This document shows positions 8,665 to 16,422 of a stretch of 19,600 bases of DNA, piece by piece; the first letter of the stretch is position 1, and each line of letters begins with the position of its first letter. The translations under genes were made by a program, and so were the position numbers. The notes below the pieces were generated by a model, which worked only from the letters and a program-made list of their open reading frames with translations, did not search any database and was not told the DNA's origin. The DNA is from Thermoplasmata archaeon (GTDB lineage Archaea; Thermoplasmatota; Thermoplasmata; Thermoplasmatales; Thermoplasmataceae). The DNA is taken from positions 1 through 19,600 of the forward strand of contig JAJZXP010000395.1 in NCBI GenBank assembly GCA_021806345.1, written 5' to 3'.

Positions 8665-8772
8665 TCCGCTTATCTCGAACAGGAACGCCCCGAAGAAGCA
8701 ATAAACTATTGATTTTGTCAAATATGTGTTCAATGGGAAGAGAACTTACGCATAAAATGGTATGCATGTTAA
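8665..8772 (+). pseudogene. Possible decayed coding fragment
   Basis: Between two convergent genes, one plus-strand frame reads SAYLEQERPEEAINY, then a TGA stop, then FCQICVQWEENLRIKWYAC and a TAA. The composition (acidic and aromatic residues, a helical look) resembles a real protein interrupted by one stop, not random AT-rich DNA. No start codon or family is recognised. It may be a transposase relic like the others in this window, or chance. Confidence 0.22.
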
Positions 8773-9758
8773 AAATTATTTTTGGTTTTTTCATAAAAAT
8801 ATGCCTTTCCAGCTATTCCACGAAGAAACCTATTTTCTTCTTTACCAAATGATCCGCTTTCTAAATCTCCTATGTCGTATTTTATTTGGTATGTATTTGC
8901 CTTTCCGGAATTAATTCTGTAAGACAAATCAATGTCTTCATTATCATTAATATAAGTCTCATCGTACAACAGACTTTCATCATCTTGAATGAAACTGCCA
9001 GAGAAAATTCCAAAGCTACTAATAAGCAAAAACTCATGAGAATTTTTAACAGGTCTTATGAGGACGAGTCTAACAATTTTCTTCACTATGCCGGAACCAG
9101 CATAAAAATCCGAAACTATTTCGATTTTTGGTATAATACTTTTTTTAATTCTTCTAAGTAGACGAAATTTACCTCTGAACAGATTAACAAATAGATAAAA
9201 GATCGTCGGTATTCCCACATAGCATTCTACTGAAAATCTCTGCTCTGGAGAAACCGCATAGACGACATCTACATCCGTAGGAACATTGCTGAGCTCGCTT
9301 CTTAATTTTTTAATGTCGTCAACCTTGTACATGTCATCATTCGACACCACGATCCACTTGGGATTGTATTCTATCGCCTTCTTTATTCCGACATTGCAGT
9401 TGTGTGCATAGTTGAAATACGGATCTGGAATCTCACCACTTTCGACAAATATCATGTGAAGGCCTTTGAATATATTCTCCCTGCACTCCCTTGCATATTT
9501 TCCATTGAAGTCTGCCGTTGGTATTACCACAATAATTTCATTATCTCCTTTAACCTCATGTATATTAGCCACGCCCTTCGGTCTCTCCCTCATCCATCGG
9601 ATCAATTGCTCCCTGTTCTCAAAGCTTTTGTAGAATTCCATAATTTTTTTTGGATCATTGCTTGTAAAGTAGTTGTTTCGGTAATCGACGAGACTGAAGA
9701 ACAGAGGGACTTTAGAATATGTAACTGGACATTTTTTTCTGCTATTTGCTACCTTCAT
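8769..9758 (-). CDS. GT-A type glycosyltransferase with N-terminal extension
   Basis: This 329-residue protein has a GT-A core that starts late, at about residue 74 (EIIVVIPTADFNGKYAREC), followed by YAHNCNVGIKKAIEY and KWIVVSNDDMYKVDD. Here NDD at 140-142 stands where the DxD metal site is expected. Near the C-terminus, INDNEDIDLSYRI matches the ED-x-D-x-x-x-R element typical of family 2 glycosyltransferases. Residues 1-73 are an extra, unrecognised region. The gene starts 15 bp after the end of rmlB on the same strand, so it is probably the last gene of the rml operon and may use dTDP-rhamnose or act on a rhamnose-containing acceptor. It is more AT-rich than the rml genes, suggesting a separate origin. 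Confidence 0.82.
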   Translation of the reverse strand: MKVANSRKKCPVTYSKVPLFFSLVDYRNNYFTSNDPKKIMEFYKSFENREQLIRWMRERPKGVANIHEVKGDNEIIVVIPTADFNGKYARECRENIFKGLHMIFVESGEIPDPYFNYAHNCNVGIKKAIEYNPKWIVVSNDDMYKVDDIKKLRSELSNVPTDVDVVYAVSPEQRFSVECYVGIPTIFYLFVNLFRGKFRLLRRIKKSIIPKIEIVSDFYAGSGIVKKIVRLVLIRPVKNSHEFLLISSFGIFSGSFIQDDESLLYDETYINDNEDIDLSYRINSGKANTYQIKYDIGDLESGSFGKEENRFLRGIAGKAYFYEKTKNNF

Positions 9759-9773
9759 TCTGATCAGCTTGAA

Positions 9774-10739
9774 CTAAGGATGGTTTATTCTTGTATACTT
9801 ATTAATATTCTCATGATAATGATCTATAGTCTTCCTTAGAGCGTCCTCAAAATTATTTCTTGGAGACCATCCTAACTCTTTTCGAATCTTCTCTGGACTC
9901 AATGCGTATCTCTTGTCATGTCCTGGCCTATCGGAAACATGTTCGATCAGGTTACCCGGTGCATCGAGAATGCTCAGAATCTTGTTAACAACTTCAATAT
10001 TGCTCCTTTCGTTTTCTGAACTTACAATATAGGTTTCACCTATTCGACCATTGTGAATGATCAAGTCGAGGGCTATGCAATGGTCCTCCACGTATATCCA
10101 GTCTCTGACCTGTTCCCCACTGCCGTATATTGGTATTCTTCGGTTTGAGAGGACATTGAGGATCGTTTTTGGAATGAGCTTCTCTGGATGCTGGTTAGGT
10201 CCAAAATTGTTGCTGCAGTTTGATATTGTTGCCTTTATTCCGTAAGTATTTGTGTAAGCCCTGATAAGATGATCTGCAGCTGCCTTGGTTGAGGAATATG
10301 GGTTTCTAGGATTGTAGCAAGAATTTTCATCAAAACGGTCATGAGAATCGAGTGGCAGGGAGCCGTAGACTTCATCCGTGGAGACCTGGTGAAATCTCTT
10401 ATCGTACTTTCGTACCAGTTCAAGTATATTGAATATGCCCATGTAATTGGATTTGAGGAATTCCTCTGGAGAGGCTATGGAATTATCAACATGTGATTCA
10501 GCTGCGAAATTTATTATAGTATCTGAAGAAGCTATGAGTTCTTCCATTACCTTCTTATCATTTATGTCAGCCTTCACAAACCTATAATTCCTGTTATCAG
10601 GTTCGCTGATGTTATCAAAGTTTGCTGCATAAGTCACCTTGTCGACATTAACAATATAGTCATCAGGATGATTGGAGAGCCAGTAATTGATGAAATTTGA
10701 TCCTATGAATCCCAACCCGCCGGTAACCAGAAGTTTCAT
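9774..10739 (-). CDS. rmlB: dTDP-glucose 4,6-dehydratase
   Basis: This 321-residue enzyme converts dTDP-glucose to dTDP-4-keto-6-deoxyglucose, the second step to dTDP-L-rhamnose. It is an extended short-chain dehydrogenase: the NAD-binding GGLGFIG is at residues 7-13, NFAAESHVDNSI at 77-88, the catalytic STDEVYG at 120-126 (Asp122 and Glu123, the family's dehydratase pair), and Y148-x3-K152 in NPYSSTKAAADHL. It ends with the usual P.RPGHD-like element (VSDRPGHDKRYA). Length is normal. The ATG overlaps the rmlC stop by four bases (ATGA), so the two are translationally coupled. The product also feeds the RffA-type aminotransferase at the right end of the window. Confidence 0.97.
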   Translation of the reverse strand: MKLLVTGGLGFIGSNFINYWLSNHPDDYIVNVDKVTYAANFDNISEPDNRNYRFVKADINDKKVMEELIASSDTIINFAAESHVDNSIASPEEFLKSNYMGIFNILELVRKYDKRFHQVSTDEVYGSLPLDSHDRFDENSCYNPRNPYSSTKAAADHLIRAYTNTYGIKATISNCSNNFGPNQHPEKLIPKTILNVLSNRRIPIYGSGEQVRDWIYVEDHCIALDLIIHNGRIGETYIVSSENERSNIEVVNKILSILDAPGNLIEHVSDRPGHDKRYALSPEKIRKELGWSPRNNFEDALRKTIDHYHENINKYTRINHP

Positions 10740-11296
10740 TCCCTGATCATCCCCATTTCTTCCTTATATTTTTCAAAAGGCATAAGCTTTCTGTCCTTAT
10801 CGGAAATTATTGGAGGGATTTCAGGCCATTCTATTCCGATATCCGGATCATTCCACACTATTCCGGAATCATAGTCCTTGTTGTATTCGTTTGTGACCTT
10901 GTACATCACATGAGAATCTTCAAGGGCCATGAAACCGTGGCCGAATCCTGGTGGAATCCATAAGGAGCTGTGATTATCCTCCGAGAGGTTAGCGGAAACG
11001 TATTTACCGAATGTCTCTGAATTAATACGCAGGTCAACTGCAACATCGAATATGCTGCCTGTAATCACGGAAACAAGCTTCCCCTGCTCGTAAGGGTGCT
11101 TCTGGAAGTGCAACCCCCTCACGGTTCCTCTCTTAGAGAAAGAGAGATTGTCTTGAAAAAATTTAAGATTTATTCCATTCTCGCTGAAAGACGAGGATTT
11201 GAACATCTCTAAAAAATATCCCCTTGAATCAATGTACGATACCGGTTCAATTAAAATAACATCGGGAATGTTCAGTTTGATGAAGCTGAAGGGCAT
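10736..11296 (-). CDS. rmlC: dTDP-4-dehydrorhamnose 3,5-epimerase
   Basis: This 186-residue cupin enzyme epimerises C3 and C5 of dTDP-4-keto-6-deoxyglucose. The family motifs are intact: RGTVRGLHFQKHPYEQGKLV (residues 56-75) with catalytic His63 and substrate-binding Lys73, FDVAVDLRINS (83-93), IPPGFGHGFMALED (114-127) and the tyrosine-bearing YKVTNEYNKDYDSGI. Length is typical. It follows rmlD by 30 bp. A TATA-like box in that gap, about 24 bp before the ATG, hints at a second transcription start inside the operon. Its stop overlaps the rmlB start. Confidence 0.97.
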   Translation of the reverse strand: MPFSFIKLNIPDVILIEPVSYIDSRGYFLEMFKSSSFSENGINLKFFQDNLSFSKRGTVRGLHFQKHPYEQGKLVSVITGSIFDVAVDLRINSETFGKYVSANLSEDNHSSLWIPPGFGHGFMALEDSHVMYKVTNEYNKDYDSGIVWNDPDIGIEWPEIPPIISDKDRKLMPFEKYKEEMGMIRE

Positions 11297-11315
11297 AAGA
11301 GTGTATGACTCGAGG

Positions 11316-11324
11316 TATAATTAA
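11316..11324 (-). promoter_or_regulatory. Possible internal promoter before rmlC
   Basis: TTAATTATA on the minus strand lies in the 30-bp gap between rmlD and rmlC, centred about 24 bp before the rmlC ATG. The spacing equals that of the leaderless promoters elsewhere in the window, so rmlC-rmlB may also be transcribed apart from rmlA-rmlD. Confidence 0.35.
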
Positions 11325-11326
11325 CA

Positions 11327-12169
11327 TTACGAGTCACCTAAGATTTTCCTGAACGATCTCATGTTTGCGTCTATGCCGTAGAAGTCAAAATCGATGATTC
11401 TTTTTGCCTTTGAGATATCAAGGGACGAGTCATAGGGGCGAAGAGCTTTCATGTTGGGTAACTTTTGTGCTTTCACAATTAGGTCCGAATTAAAATTGAA
11501 TGTCGTGGCGATAGTTTTGGCCAGATCGAATCTCGATATCCTCTCTCCCGCGATGTTCAGTATACCGGAGATGTTTTTATCGTGTTCGATTAAATATTTT
11601 ACAGAACGCGCAAGCAACTCGGAAGTTATTGGGGAATAGTATTCCTCAATGACATTTACTGTTTTTCCCGCATTGAGGTTGTCGTAAACAAACCTTGGGA
11701 AATTCTTTCCATACCCATATACTCCGGAGGTTCGGATCACGAGCGTTGACGGAAGAGACAGGGCATAAGCATCACCTATTGATTTTGAAAATCCGTAATA
11801 GTTTATTGGATCAGGGACAGAATCCTCAGAATACTGGCCTTTATTCCCGCTGAACACATAGTCGGTGGAAAAATGAATGAATTTTGAGGAGTATTCCCTA
11901 CAGAGTGATGCGATATTCATCACGCCCATGGAGTTCGCGGCAAATGCCCTCTCCTTTTCCGATTCGCATGCATCTACATTTGTGAATGCAGAGGCATTTA
12001 TGACGATCTCAGGTCTTTCCGATTCAAAGATTTCCCTCAATTCCTTAAGATTCGTGACATCTGCGGTTCTATTGTCTGAAGAATGACTGTAAGGAATGGC
12101 TTCAGGGAATACAGAGGAAAGACTCTTCCCTAACTGACCGGACCCACCAAAAATAATCAGCGAAGTCAA
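11327..12169 (-). CDS. rmlD: dTDP-4-dehydrorhamnose reductase
   Basis: This 280-residue reductase makes dTDP-L-rhamnose, the last step of the pathway. The nucleotide-binding GGSGQLG is at residues 8-14, NASAFTNVDACE at 58-69 (the family's NA.A.T.VD..E block), HFSTDYVFSG at 99-108, and the catalytic Y125-x3-K129 in INYYGFSKS. Length is normal for RmlD. The start overlaps the rmlA stop by four bases (ATGA), so rmlA and rmlD are translationally coupled. Confidence 0.96.
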   Translation of the reverse strand: MTSLIIFGGSGQLGKSLSSVFPEAIPYSHSSDNRTADVTNLKELREIFESERPEIVINASAFTNVDACESEKERAFAANSMGVMNIASLCREYSSKFIHFSTDYVFSGNKGQYSEDSVPDPINYYGFSKSIGDAYALSLPSTLVIRTSGVYGYGKNFPRFVYDNLNAGKTVNVIEEYYSPITSELLARSVKYLIEHDKNISGILNIAGERISRFDLAKTIATTFNFNSDLIVKAQKLPNMKALRPYDSSLDISKAKRIIDFDFYGIDANMRSFRKILGDS

Positions 12170-13227
12170 AGTTCCACCGACGAATCTCTTCCAAGTATAA
12201 GGCGGATAACCTTTTTTGGATCCTTTCCGACTGCGACTCTTGCATTGGGTCCTATTATGCTCTTTCTGATCGTAGCTGAAGAACTGAGATCGACTGCTGC
12301 ACCGTCCATGAGTATTGAATCTTCTATATCAGCATTATTGACCTTACAGCCTGCGCCTATGCTTGTGAAAGGCCCAATGTAACAGTTGTTGATCACCGCA
12401 TTTGGACCTACGTAACATGGGCCGAGGATTGTGGAATTCTCATCAACACTGGCAGAGGGATCGACAAAAACGCGACCTGAAATATTCCTCCTTACCAATG
12501 AAGGATTATTGGGTATCTTGTCCAGAACGAGACGGTTGCACTCAAGGAAATCGTCCACGGTTCCAGTATCCTTGAACCAGCCGGTTACGATGGAATATCC
12601 TATTCTCTTTCTGTGGTCGATCATATCCTGGTATGCCTCGGTGATCTCGTATTCACCCCTCCAGGATGGTTTGAGTCTGGAGATTACGTCGAATATCTCG
12701 GGTTTGAGAAAATATACCCCAGCTATGGCAAGATCTGACTTAGGTTCTTTCGGCTTCTCTAGAAGTTTTACAATCTTACCATCCCGGACCTCCGCTATAC
12801 CGAACTGGGAAGGATTCTTGACTTTCACAAGGGCAAGCATGCCGTCCATTTCGTCAGAACTATAAGCGTTATAAAGGGAGGATATTCCATCATTCAGGTA
12901 GTTGTCGCCCAGGAATACTATGAAATCATCGTCTCCTACAAATTCTTTCGTGAGGCCGATGGCATGAGCAATTCCCATAGGCTTCTCCTGATAGGTATAA
13001 CTTATATTTACTCCCCACTTTTCTCCGTTCCCATAATAGCTTTTTACCTCTTTACCGCCTACAGAGCCGATGACAATGTTAATGTCCTTAATGCCCACAT
13101 CTATTAGATTTTCAAGGGCATATTCACTTATCGGTTTTCCAGCTATTGGTAAGAGTTGCTTAACATCTGTATATGTGAATGGCCTCAGACGAGTTCCAGA
13201 ACCACCATGAAGAATTACACCTTTCAT
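12166..13227 (-). CDS. rmlA: Glucose-1-phosphate thymidylyltransferase, long form
   Basis: This 353-residue enzyme couples glucose-1-phosphate and dTTP to give dTDP-glucose, the entry step of the pathway. The N-terminal nucleotidyltransferase domain has HGGSGTRLRPFT at residues 7-18, KQLLPIAGKP at 23-32, EKPMGIAHAI and the metal-binding FLGDN at 105-109. Residues about 245-345 form a left-handed beta-helix of hexad repeats (ILGPCYVGPNAVINN, IGPFTSIGAG), which the short bacterial RmlA lacks; the long form is common in archaea. A palindromic TATA-like element precedes the ATG at leaderless distance, making this the first gene of the rml operon. The hexapeptide domain is also found in GlmU-like proteins, but the rml context favours thymidylyltransferase. 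Confidence 0.95.
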   Translation of the reverse strand: MKGVILHGGSGTRLRPFTYTDVKQLLPIAGKPISEYALENLIDVGIKDINIVIGSVGGKEVKSYYGNGEKWGVNISYTYQEKPMGIAHAIGLTKEFVGDDDFIVFLGDNYLNDGISSLYNAYSSDEMDGMLALVKVKNPSQFGIAEVRDGKIVKLLEKPKEPKSDLAIAGVYFLKPEIFDVISRLKPSWRGEYEITEAYQDMIDHRKRIGYSIVTGWFKDTGTVDDFLECNRLVLDKIPNNPSLVRRNISGRVFVDPSASVDENSTILGPCYVGPNAVINNCYIGPFTSIGAGCKVNNADIEDSILMDGAAVDLSSSATIRKSIIGPNARVAVGKDPKKVIRLILGRDSSVEL

Positions 13228-13245
13228 CTTTACGTGATAAATAGT

Positions 13246-13257
13246 GTTTAATTAAAC
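13246..13257 (-). promoter_or_regulatory. Palindromic TATA-like promoter of rmlA
   Basis: GTTTAATTAAAC is a perfect 12-bp palindrome centred about 25 bp before the rmlA ATG at 13227, with the TATA-like TTTAATTA inside it. It fits a leaderless promoter for rmlADCB. The symmetry may be accidental in AT-rich DNA, or may be an operator overlapping the promoter. Confidence 0.5.
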
Positions 13258-13281
13258 TATCACTTCACATTACTTAAGGGA

Positions 13282-14148
13282 TTATGAATTACCCTTGGTT
13301 TTCGTAAAATCCATTTTCTGTCCTAATTTCTTGGAGAGACCGTCAATTACGCTGGTAATCAATGTTCTGGAATATCTAACGATTCCATCATGGAGTATAG
13401 ACGAAAGGGTCCAGTATGCAATTTGACTCATATAACTAGTTATGGGTATTTTTCGCTCCATAAGTAATACAGTTGAATTTCTAATGATATAATATATTCT
13501 AAATTGTGGTTCGTAGGCTAACCTTCCTAATTTTATACCTAATCTGTGGTCAATTAGATACCCATCAGCTAGGACTATTTTGTATCCTCGCTTTCTGACT
13601 TCATAGTCAAAATCGAAGTCCACTTGATCCATGAAAAATTCTTCTCTAAATTTCAAATTACTAAAGACTTCCACTCGTACGAGGTTTCCACTCGTGATCA
13701 CATACTTGATTTCTCTGTAATTGATTGTCTTTTTAGTTTTATTTGCTCCAAGAGCTATTATGCCTATCCTATGGAATTTCCCGTTTGCTTCTTCAATAAT
13801 ATCCTTAAGTTTTTTCTCAAGAAGAATAGTATCCTGATCCAGAGTTAATATATAATCCACTTTGAAATTGTTCTTTATATAATCTACTCCGTAGTTTAAG
13901 GCACCAGCTATTCCCAAATTACGCGAGAGTTCTAATATTCTAAGACTTTTCTCATTAAAGTTATTTTTTATTAGACTAATAAAACTTCTGTCGCTTGAAT
14001 GATTATCTACAATCACTACTTGATTTACAACCATATGAACAGCTTCCAAAGATAAAAAAAACCTTTCATCTGGATTAAATGTCACGATTAACGCTATAAT
14101 GCAAGCTTTTTTTTCGGCCATATTATCTTTAACCCACAGGTTCTCCAT
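13282..14148 (-). CDS. Rhamnosyltransferase-like family 2 glycosyltransferase
   Basis: This 288-residue GT-A enzyme begins IIALIVTFNPDERF (residues 17-30), followed by QVVIVDNHSSD, the NLGIAGALNYGVDY block, and the metal-binding TLDQDT (DQD at 104-106). Later it shows VITSGNLV and the FFMDQVDFDFDYEVRKRGYK type element. The NLGIA.ALN...YILTLDQDT / ITSGNL / DQVDFDF combination is characteristic of bacterial and archaeal rhamnosyltransferases. The rml genes immediately downstream on the same strand supply the donor. The start is uncertain: ATG at 14148, or Met10 at 14121, which leaves the short N-terminus usual for the family. It is divergent from the PP-loop gene. Its acceptor is unknown. Confidence 0.88.
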   Translation of the reverse strand: MENLWVKDNMAEKKACIIALIVTFNPDERFFLSLEAVHMVVNQVVIVDNHSSDRSFISLIKNNFNEKSLRILELSRNLGIAGALNYGVDYIKNNFKVDYILTLDQDTILLEKKLKDIIEEANGKFHRIGIIALGANKTKKTINYREIKYVITSGNLVRVEVFSNLKFREEFFMDQVDFDFDYEVRKRGYKIVLADGYLIDHRLGIKLGRLAYEPQFRIYYIIRNSTVLLMERKIPITSYMSQIAYWTLSSILHDGIVRYSRTLITSVIDGLSKKLGQKMDFTKTKGNS

Positions 14149-14191
14149 TCTACAGTCTTTTCCTTTTGTCAGCTCTAATTCGCAATATGCC

Positions 14192-14257
14192 TTTTATTTC
14201 AGATGTTCGCAATTTTGTATAGAGCGATTTCTGCAATTGACCGAAACTAATAAAAAC
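14192..14257 (+). promoter_or_regulatory. Candidate promoter region of the PP-loop operon
   Basis: Two TATA-like boxes are present: TTTTATTT (14192-14199), which would suit the TTG start at 14237, and TAATAAAA (about 14248-14255), centred about 27 bp before the GTG at 14279. The second fits leaderless spacing better. Neither is decisive. Confidence 0.3.
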
Positions 14258-14278
14258 TTCGTTCTCATCAGGCCAACC

Positions 14279-15082
14279 GTGAATATACCAAAAGAGACAA
14301 AATTGAGTTTGAAAGCAAAAGAAGAGATTGCTAAAATTGTAATAGCTGATGCACTTTATAACTTTTCAAGACCAACTGTAGTCTGGAGTACGGGCAAGGA
14401 TAGTACTGTGGTCCTGCATATGGTGAAGGATGTTGTTGATAAACTTAATTTAAAGATGCCCACTGCCTTGTTCGTTGACCATGGGGATCATTACAAGGAG
14501 ACTTTACAAATGCTTGAAGATATTGGAAGAAGCTGGAAATTAAATATAGTCATAGCGAGAAACGAAGACGTCTTAAGGAATGTTAAAAATGGAGTGGTTA
14601 CTGTTTCTGATTTGTCAGAAGAAAATCAAGGGGAAGTTAGGAGAATTGGTTTTAATAAAGGAAGTTTTGAATATTCTCTCGAATCTGATGTTGGAAATCA
14701 CTTATTGAAGACTGTTGCTTTAAACTCCGCCATTTTACAGTATAGATTTGACGCTTTGTTCACTGGAATAAGGTGGGATGAAAATCCTGCACGAGGCAAT
14801 GAGGTTTTCATTTCTCAGAGAGATGAACCGCCACATTTCAGAATCCAGCCTATTTTGCCTTTTCTTGAAAGAGATGTCTGGAACTATATGTTAGCAAATA
14901 AATTGCCTGTTCACCCGAAGTACAGAGAGGGTTATAGATCGATCGACGGGGTAAGAGATTCGAAGAAGGTTTCTGATGAACCCGCTTGGGAGCAGGATAT
15001 GGAACATACTAGGGAAAGAGAAGGAAGATCACAAGATAAAGAAGGAATGATGGAGAGACTCAGACAATTAGGATACATGTAA
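14279..15082 (+). CDS. PP-loop sulfur-metabolism enzyme (CysD/CysH-like)
   Basis: This ATP-pyrophosphatase (PP-loop) protein belongs to the PAPS reductase / ATP sulfurylase small-subunit family. From the GTG start it has 267 residues. The PP-loop is WSTGKDSTVVL (about 36-46), followed by PTALFVDHGDHYKET, and FTGIRWDENPARGNEVF / FRIQPILPFLERDVWNY, the family's RRxE..R and hydrophobic blocks. The C-terminus (REGRSQDKEGMMERLRQLGYM minus its first residue) matches the CysD-like end. The ECGxH-type cysteine of true PAPS reductases is absent, so adenylylation of sulfate or a related anion is more likely than reduction. The start is uncertain: GTG 14279, TTG 14237 or ATG 14099, the last overlapping the opposing gene and adding non-homologous sequence. 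It is the first gene of a tight operon, with the next ATG two bases after the stop. Confidence 0.85.
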   Translation: MNIPKETKLSLKAKEEIAKIVIADALYNFSRPTVVWSTGKDSTVVLHMVKDVVDKLNLKMPTALFVDHGDHYKETLQMLEDIGRSWKLNIVIARNEDVLRNVKNGVVTVSDLSEENQGEVRRIGFNKGSFEYSLESDVGNHLLKTVALNSAILQYRFDALFTGIRWDENPARGNEVFISQRDEPPHFRIQPILPFLERDVWNYMLANKLPVHPKYREGYRSIDGVRDSKKVSDEPAWEQDMEHTREREGRSQDKEGMMERLRQLGYM

Positions 15083-15084
15083 GT

Positions 15085-16422
15085 ATGGTCATTAAAAAAC
15101 CTAATATCGTACTTGTTGTGTTCGATACTTTGAGGTGGGATTATTTTCAGAGGTTTATGCAAAATGACCCTTTATTCAGTGAACAACTTAAAGATTTTGT
15201 AAATTTCGATATGTCGTTTTCGCCCAGTTCTTGGACACTTCCATCTCATCTATCTCTCTTTACTGGACTATATCCATCAGAACATCGTGTTCATGAGGAT
15301 CCCAATTCAGAATTAGGAGAAGTCTTTCAAAAAGCAACAGGTTATTCGGGTGATTTTTTGACTCGAATCGCCTCAAAATGGGGTTACAAGACCATTGGAA
15401 TTTCTGCTAATCCCATGATTTCCGGTTTGACGGGTTTCGAAGAAAAGTTTGATGAATTTTATAATGTTGATTTAGGTAAATTATCTGGTATTAGTAACAC
15501 GAATATCACTAACCAAAAATTCAGGAGAATTAAATATCTCGCTTCAAGAGTGATTGCAACAGCCAGGGGTTATCCCAAAAATAAGGGATACAAAATAATT
15601 TTAACATTACTAAGCAGGTTCATATCAAAGGATCAAACCTTTGTGTTCATGAATTTCATGGAGATGCACGATCCGTATAGAAAAACTATTTGGACTGACG
15701 ATAATATCAATATACTGAATGATTTTTTTGAAATCCGGCCTCTAAATTATAATCAAATAAAAAAATTGAGATTTGAATATTACAACCAGATTGAAAAAGT
15801 CAGGGAGTCTATTTTGCGTATTATTGGTATGTTGAAGAATTTTAAAAAATTTGATGAAACATTAGTAATATTTACCTCGGATCACGGCCAGGGTCTGAAG
15901 GAGAATGGTTATTATGGACACGGAACATTTCTCTATGATGAATTGATTCATATTCCTTTGTTGATCAAGTTTCCTTATACTTATCCCAAAGAAATTAATT
16001 TCAAGTCTTGTGTTAACCTGGTCGATTTGCATAGTTTTTTGCGAGCAGTAATCACTGAAGAAAATAATCCATATCAATATCTTAGAAGAGATAGAACTTA
16101 CAGCGAAGCTTTCGGATTGCAGTATTCAAAATCCTCACTGGCGAAGTATTTATCAGAAAACAACAGAAAACAAATATATGAGAAATCGAATGTTGGTAGG
16201 AAAGTCATAATAAAGGGTGGATACAAGTTATGTTTAAATGCAAAATCAGAAGTTGAAGAATTTTATACATATTCAAATGGTACAAATCAAAATGCCGATT
16301 CTAACTATATAAATGATCTACTTTTTGATCTTAAAATATTTAACACAGATAAATGTTTTATAATTAATGATAATGACATAAAAAGGAGGATCCAGGTGGC
16401 GAAGGTTGACCAAAAAATATAG
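15085..16422 (+). CDS. Sulfatase/alkaline-phosphatase superfamily protein with a Thr nucleophile position
   Basis: This 445-residue protein has the sulfatase fold. The N-terminal PNIVLVVFDTLRWDYF (residues 6-21) supplies a metal-binding Asp14. SPSSWTLPSHLSLFTGLYP (46-64) is the active-site block, MHDPY is at 194-198, and FTSDHGQGLKENGYYGHG (263-280) carries metal ligands D266 and H267 and a later His279. Where formylglycine sulfatases have C/S-x-P-S-R, this protein has T51-L-P-S-H. It therefore lacks the residue oxidised to formylglycine and should behave more like a Thr-dependent phosphatase or phospho- or sulfo-transferring enzyme. There is no signal peptide or membrane segment, so it may act in the cytoplasm. 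Lying between a CysD-like gene and a glycosyltransferase, it probably acts on an anionic group on a sugar. It overlaps the next gene by 17 bp. Confidence 0.85.
   Translation: MVIKKPNIVLVVFDTLRWDYFQRFMQNDPLFSEQLKDFVNFDMSFSPSSWTLPSHLSLFTGLYPSEHRVHEDPNSELGEVFQKATGYSGDFLTRIASKWGYKTIGISANPMISGLTGFEEKFDEFYNVDLGKLSGISNTNITNQKFRRIKYLASRVIATARGYPKNKGYKIILTLLSRFISKDQTFVFMNFMEMHDPYRKTIWTDDNINILNDFFEIRPLNYNQIKKLRFEYYNQIEKVRESILRIIGMLKNFKKFDETLVIFTSDHGQGLKENGYYGHGTFLYDELIHIPLLIKFPYTYPKEINFKSCVNLVDLHSFLRAVITEENNPYQYLRRDRTYSEAFGLQYSKSSLAKYLSENNRKQIYEKSNVGRKVIIKGGYKLCLNAKSEVEEFYTYSNGTNQNADSNYINDLLFDLKIFNTDKCFIINDNDIKRRIQVAKVDQKI
16384..16389 (+). promoter_or_regulatory. Strong ribosome binding site inside the upstream gene
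   Basis: AGGAGG lies 16 bases before the TTG start of the GT8-like gene, within the last codons of the sulfatase-fold gene. It is a near-perfect Shine-Dalgarno sequence, unlike the apparently leaderless first genes in this window, and supports translation from an unusual TTG. Confidence 0.5.

Noticed and set aside
8661..8852. 63-codon plus-strand frame starting MIRLSRTG
   Set aside because: It briefly resembles ribosomal protein S16, but archaea lack S16 and it runs into the antisense of the GT-A gene.
9402..9839. 145-codon plus-strand frame
   Set aside because: Antisense to the GT-A gene and the end of rmlB; no recognisable domain.
12431..12865. 144-codon plus-strand frame
   Set aside because: Antisense to rmlA, which is complete and motif-rich.
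14099..14278. ATG start for the PP-loop gene at 14099
   Set aside because: It overlaps the divergent GT2 gene and adds about 60 residues unlike the family; GTG 14279 or TTG 14237 is more plausible.
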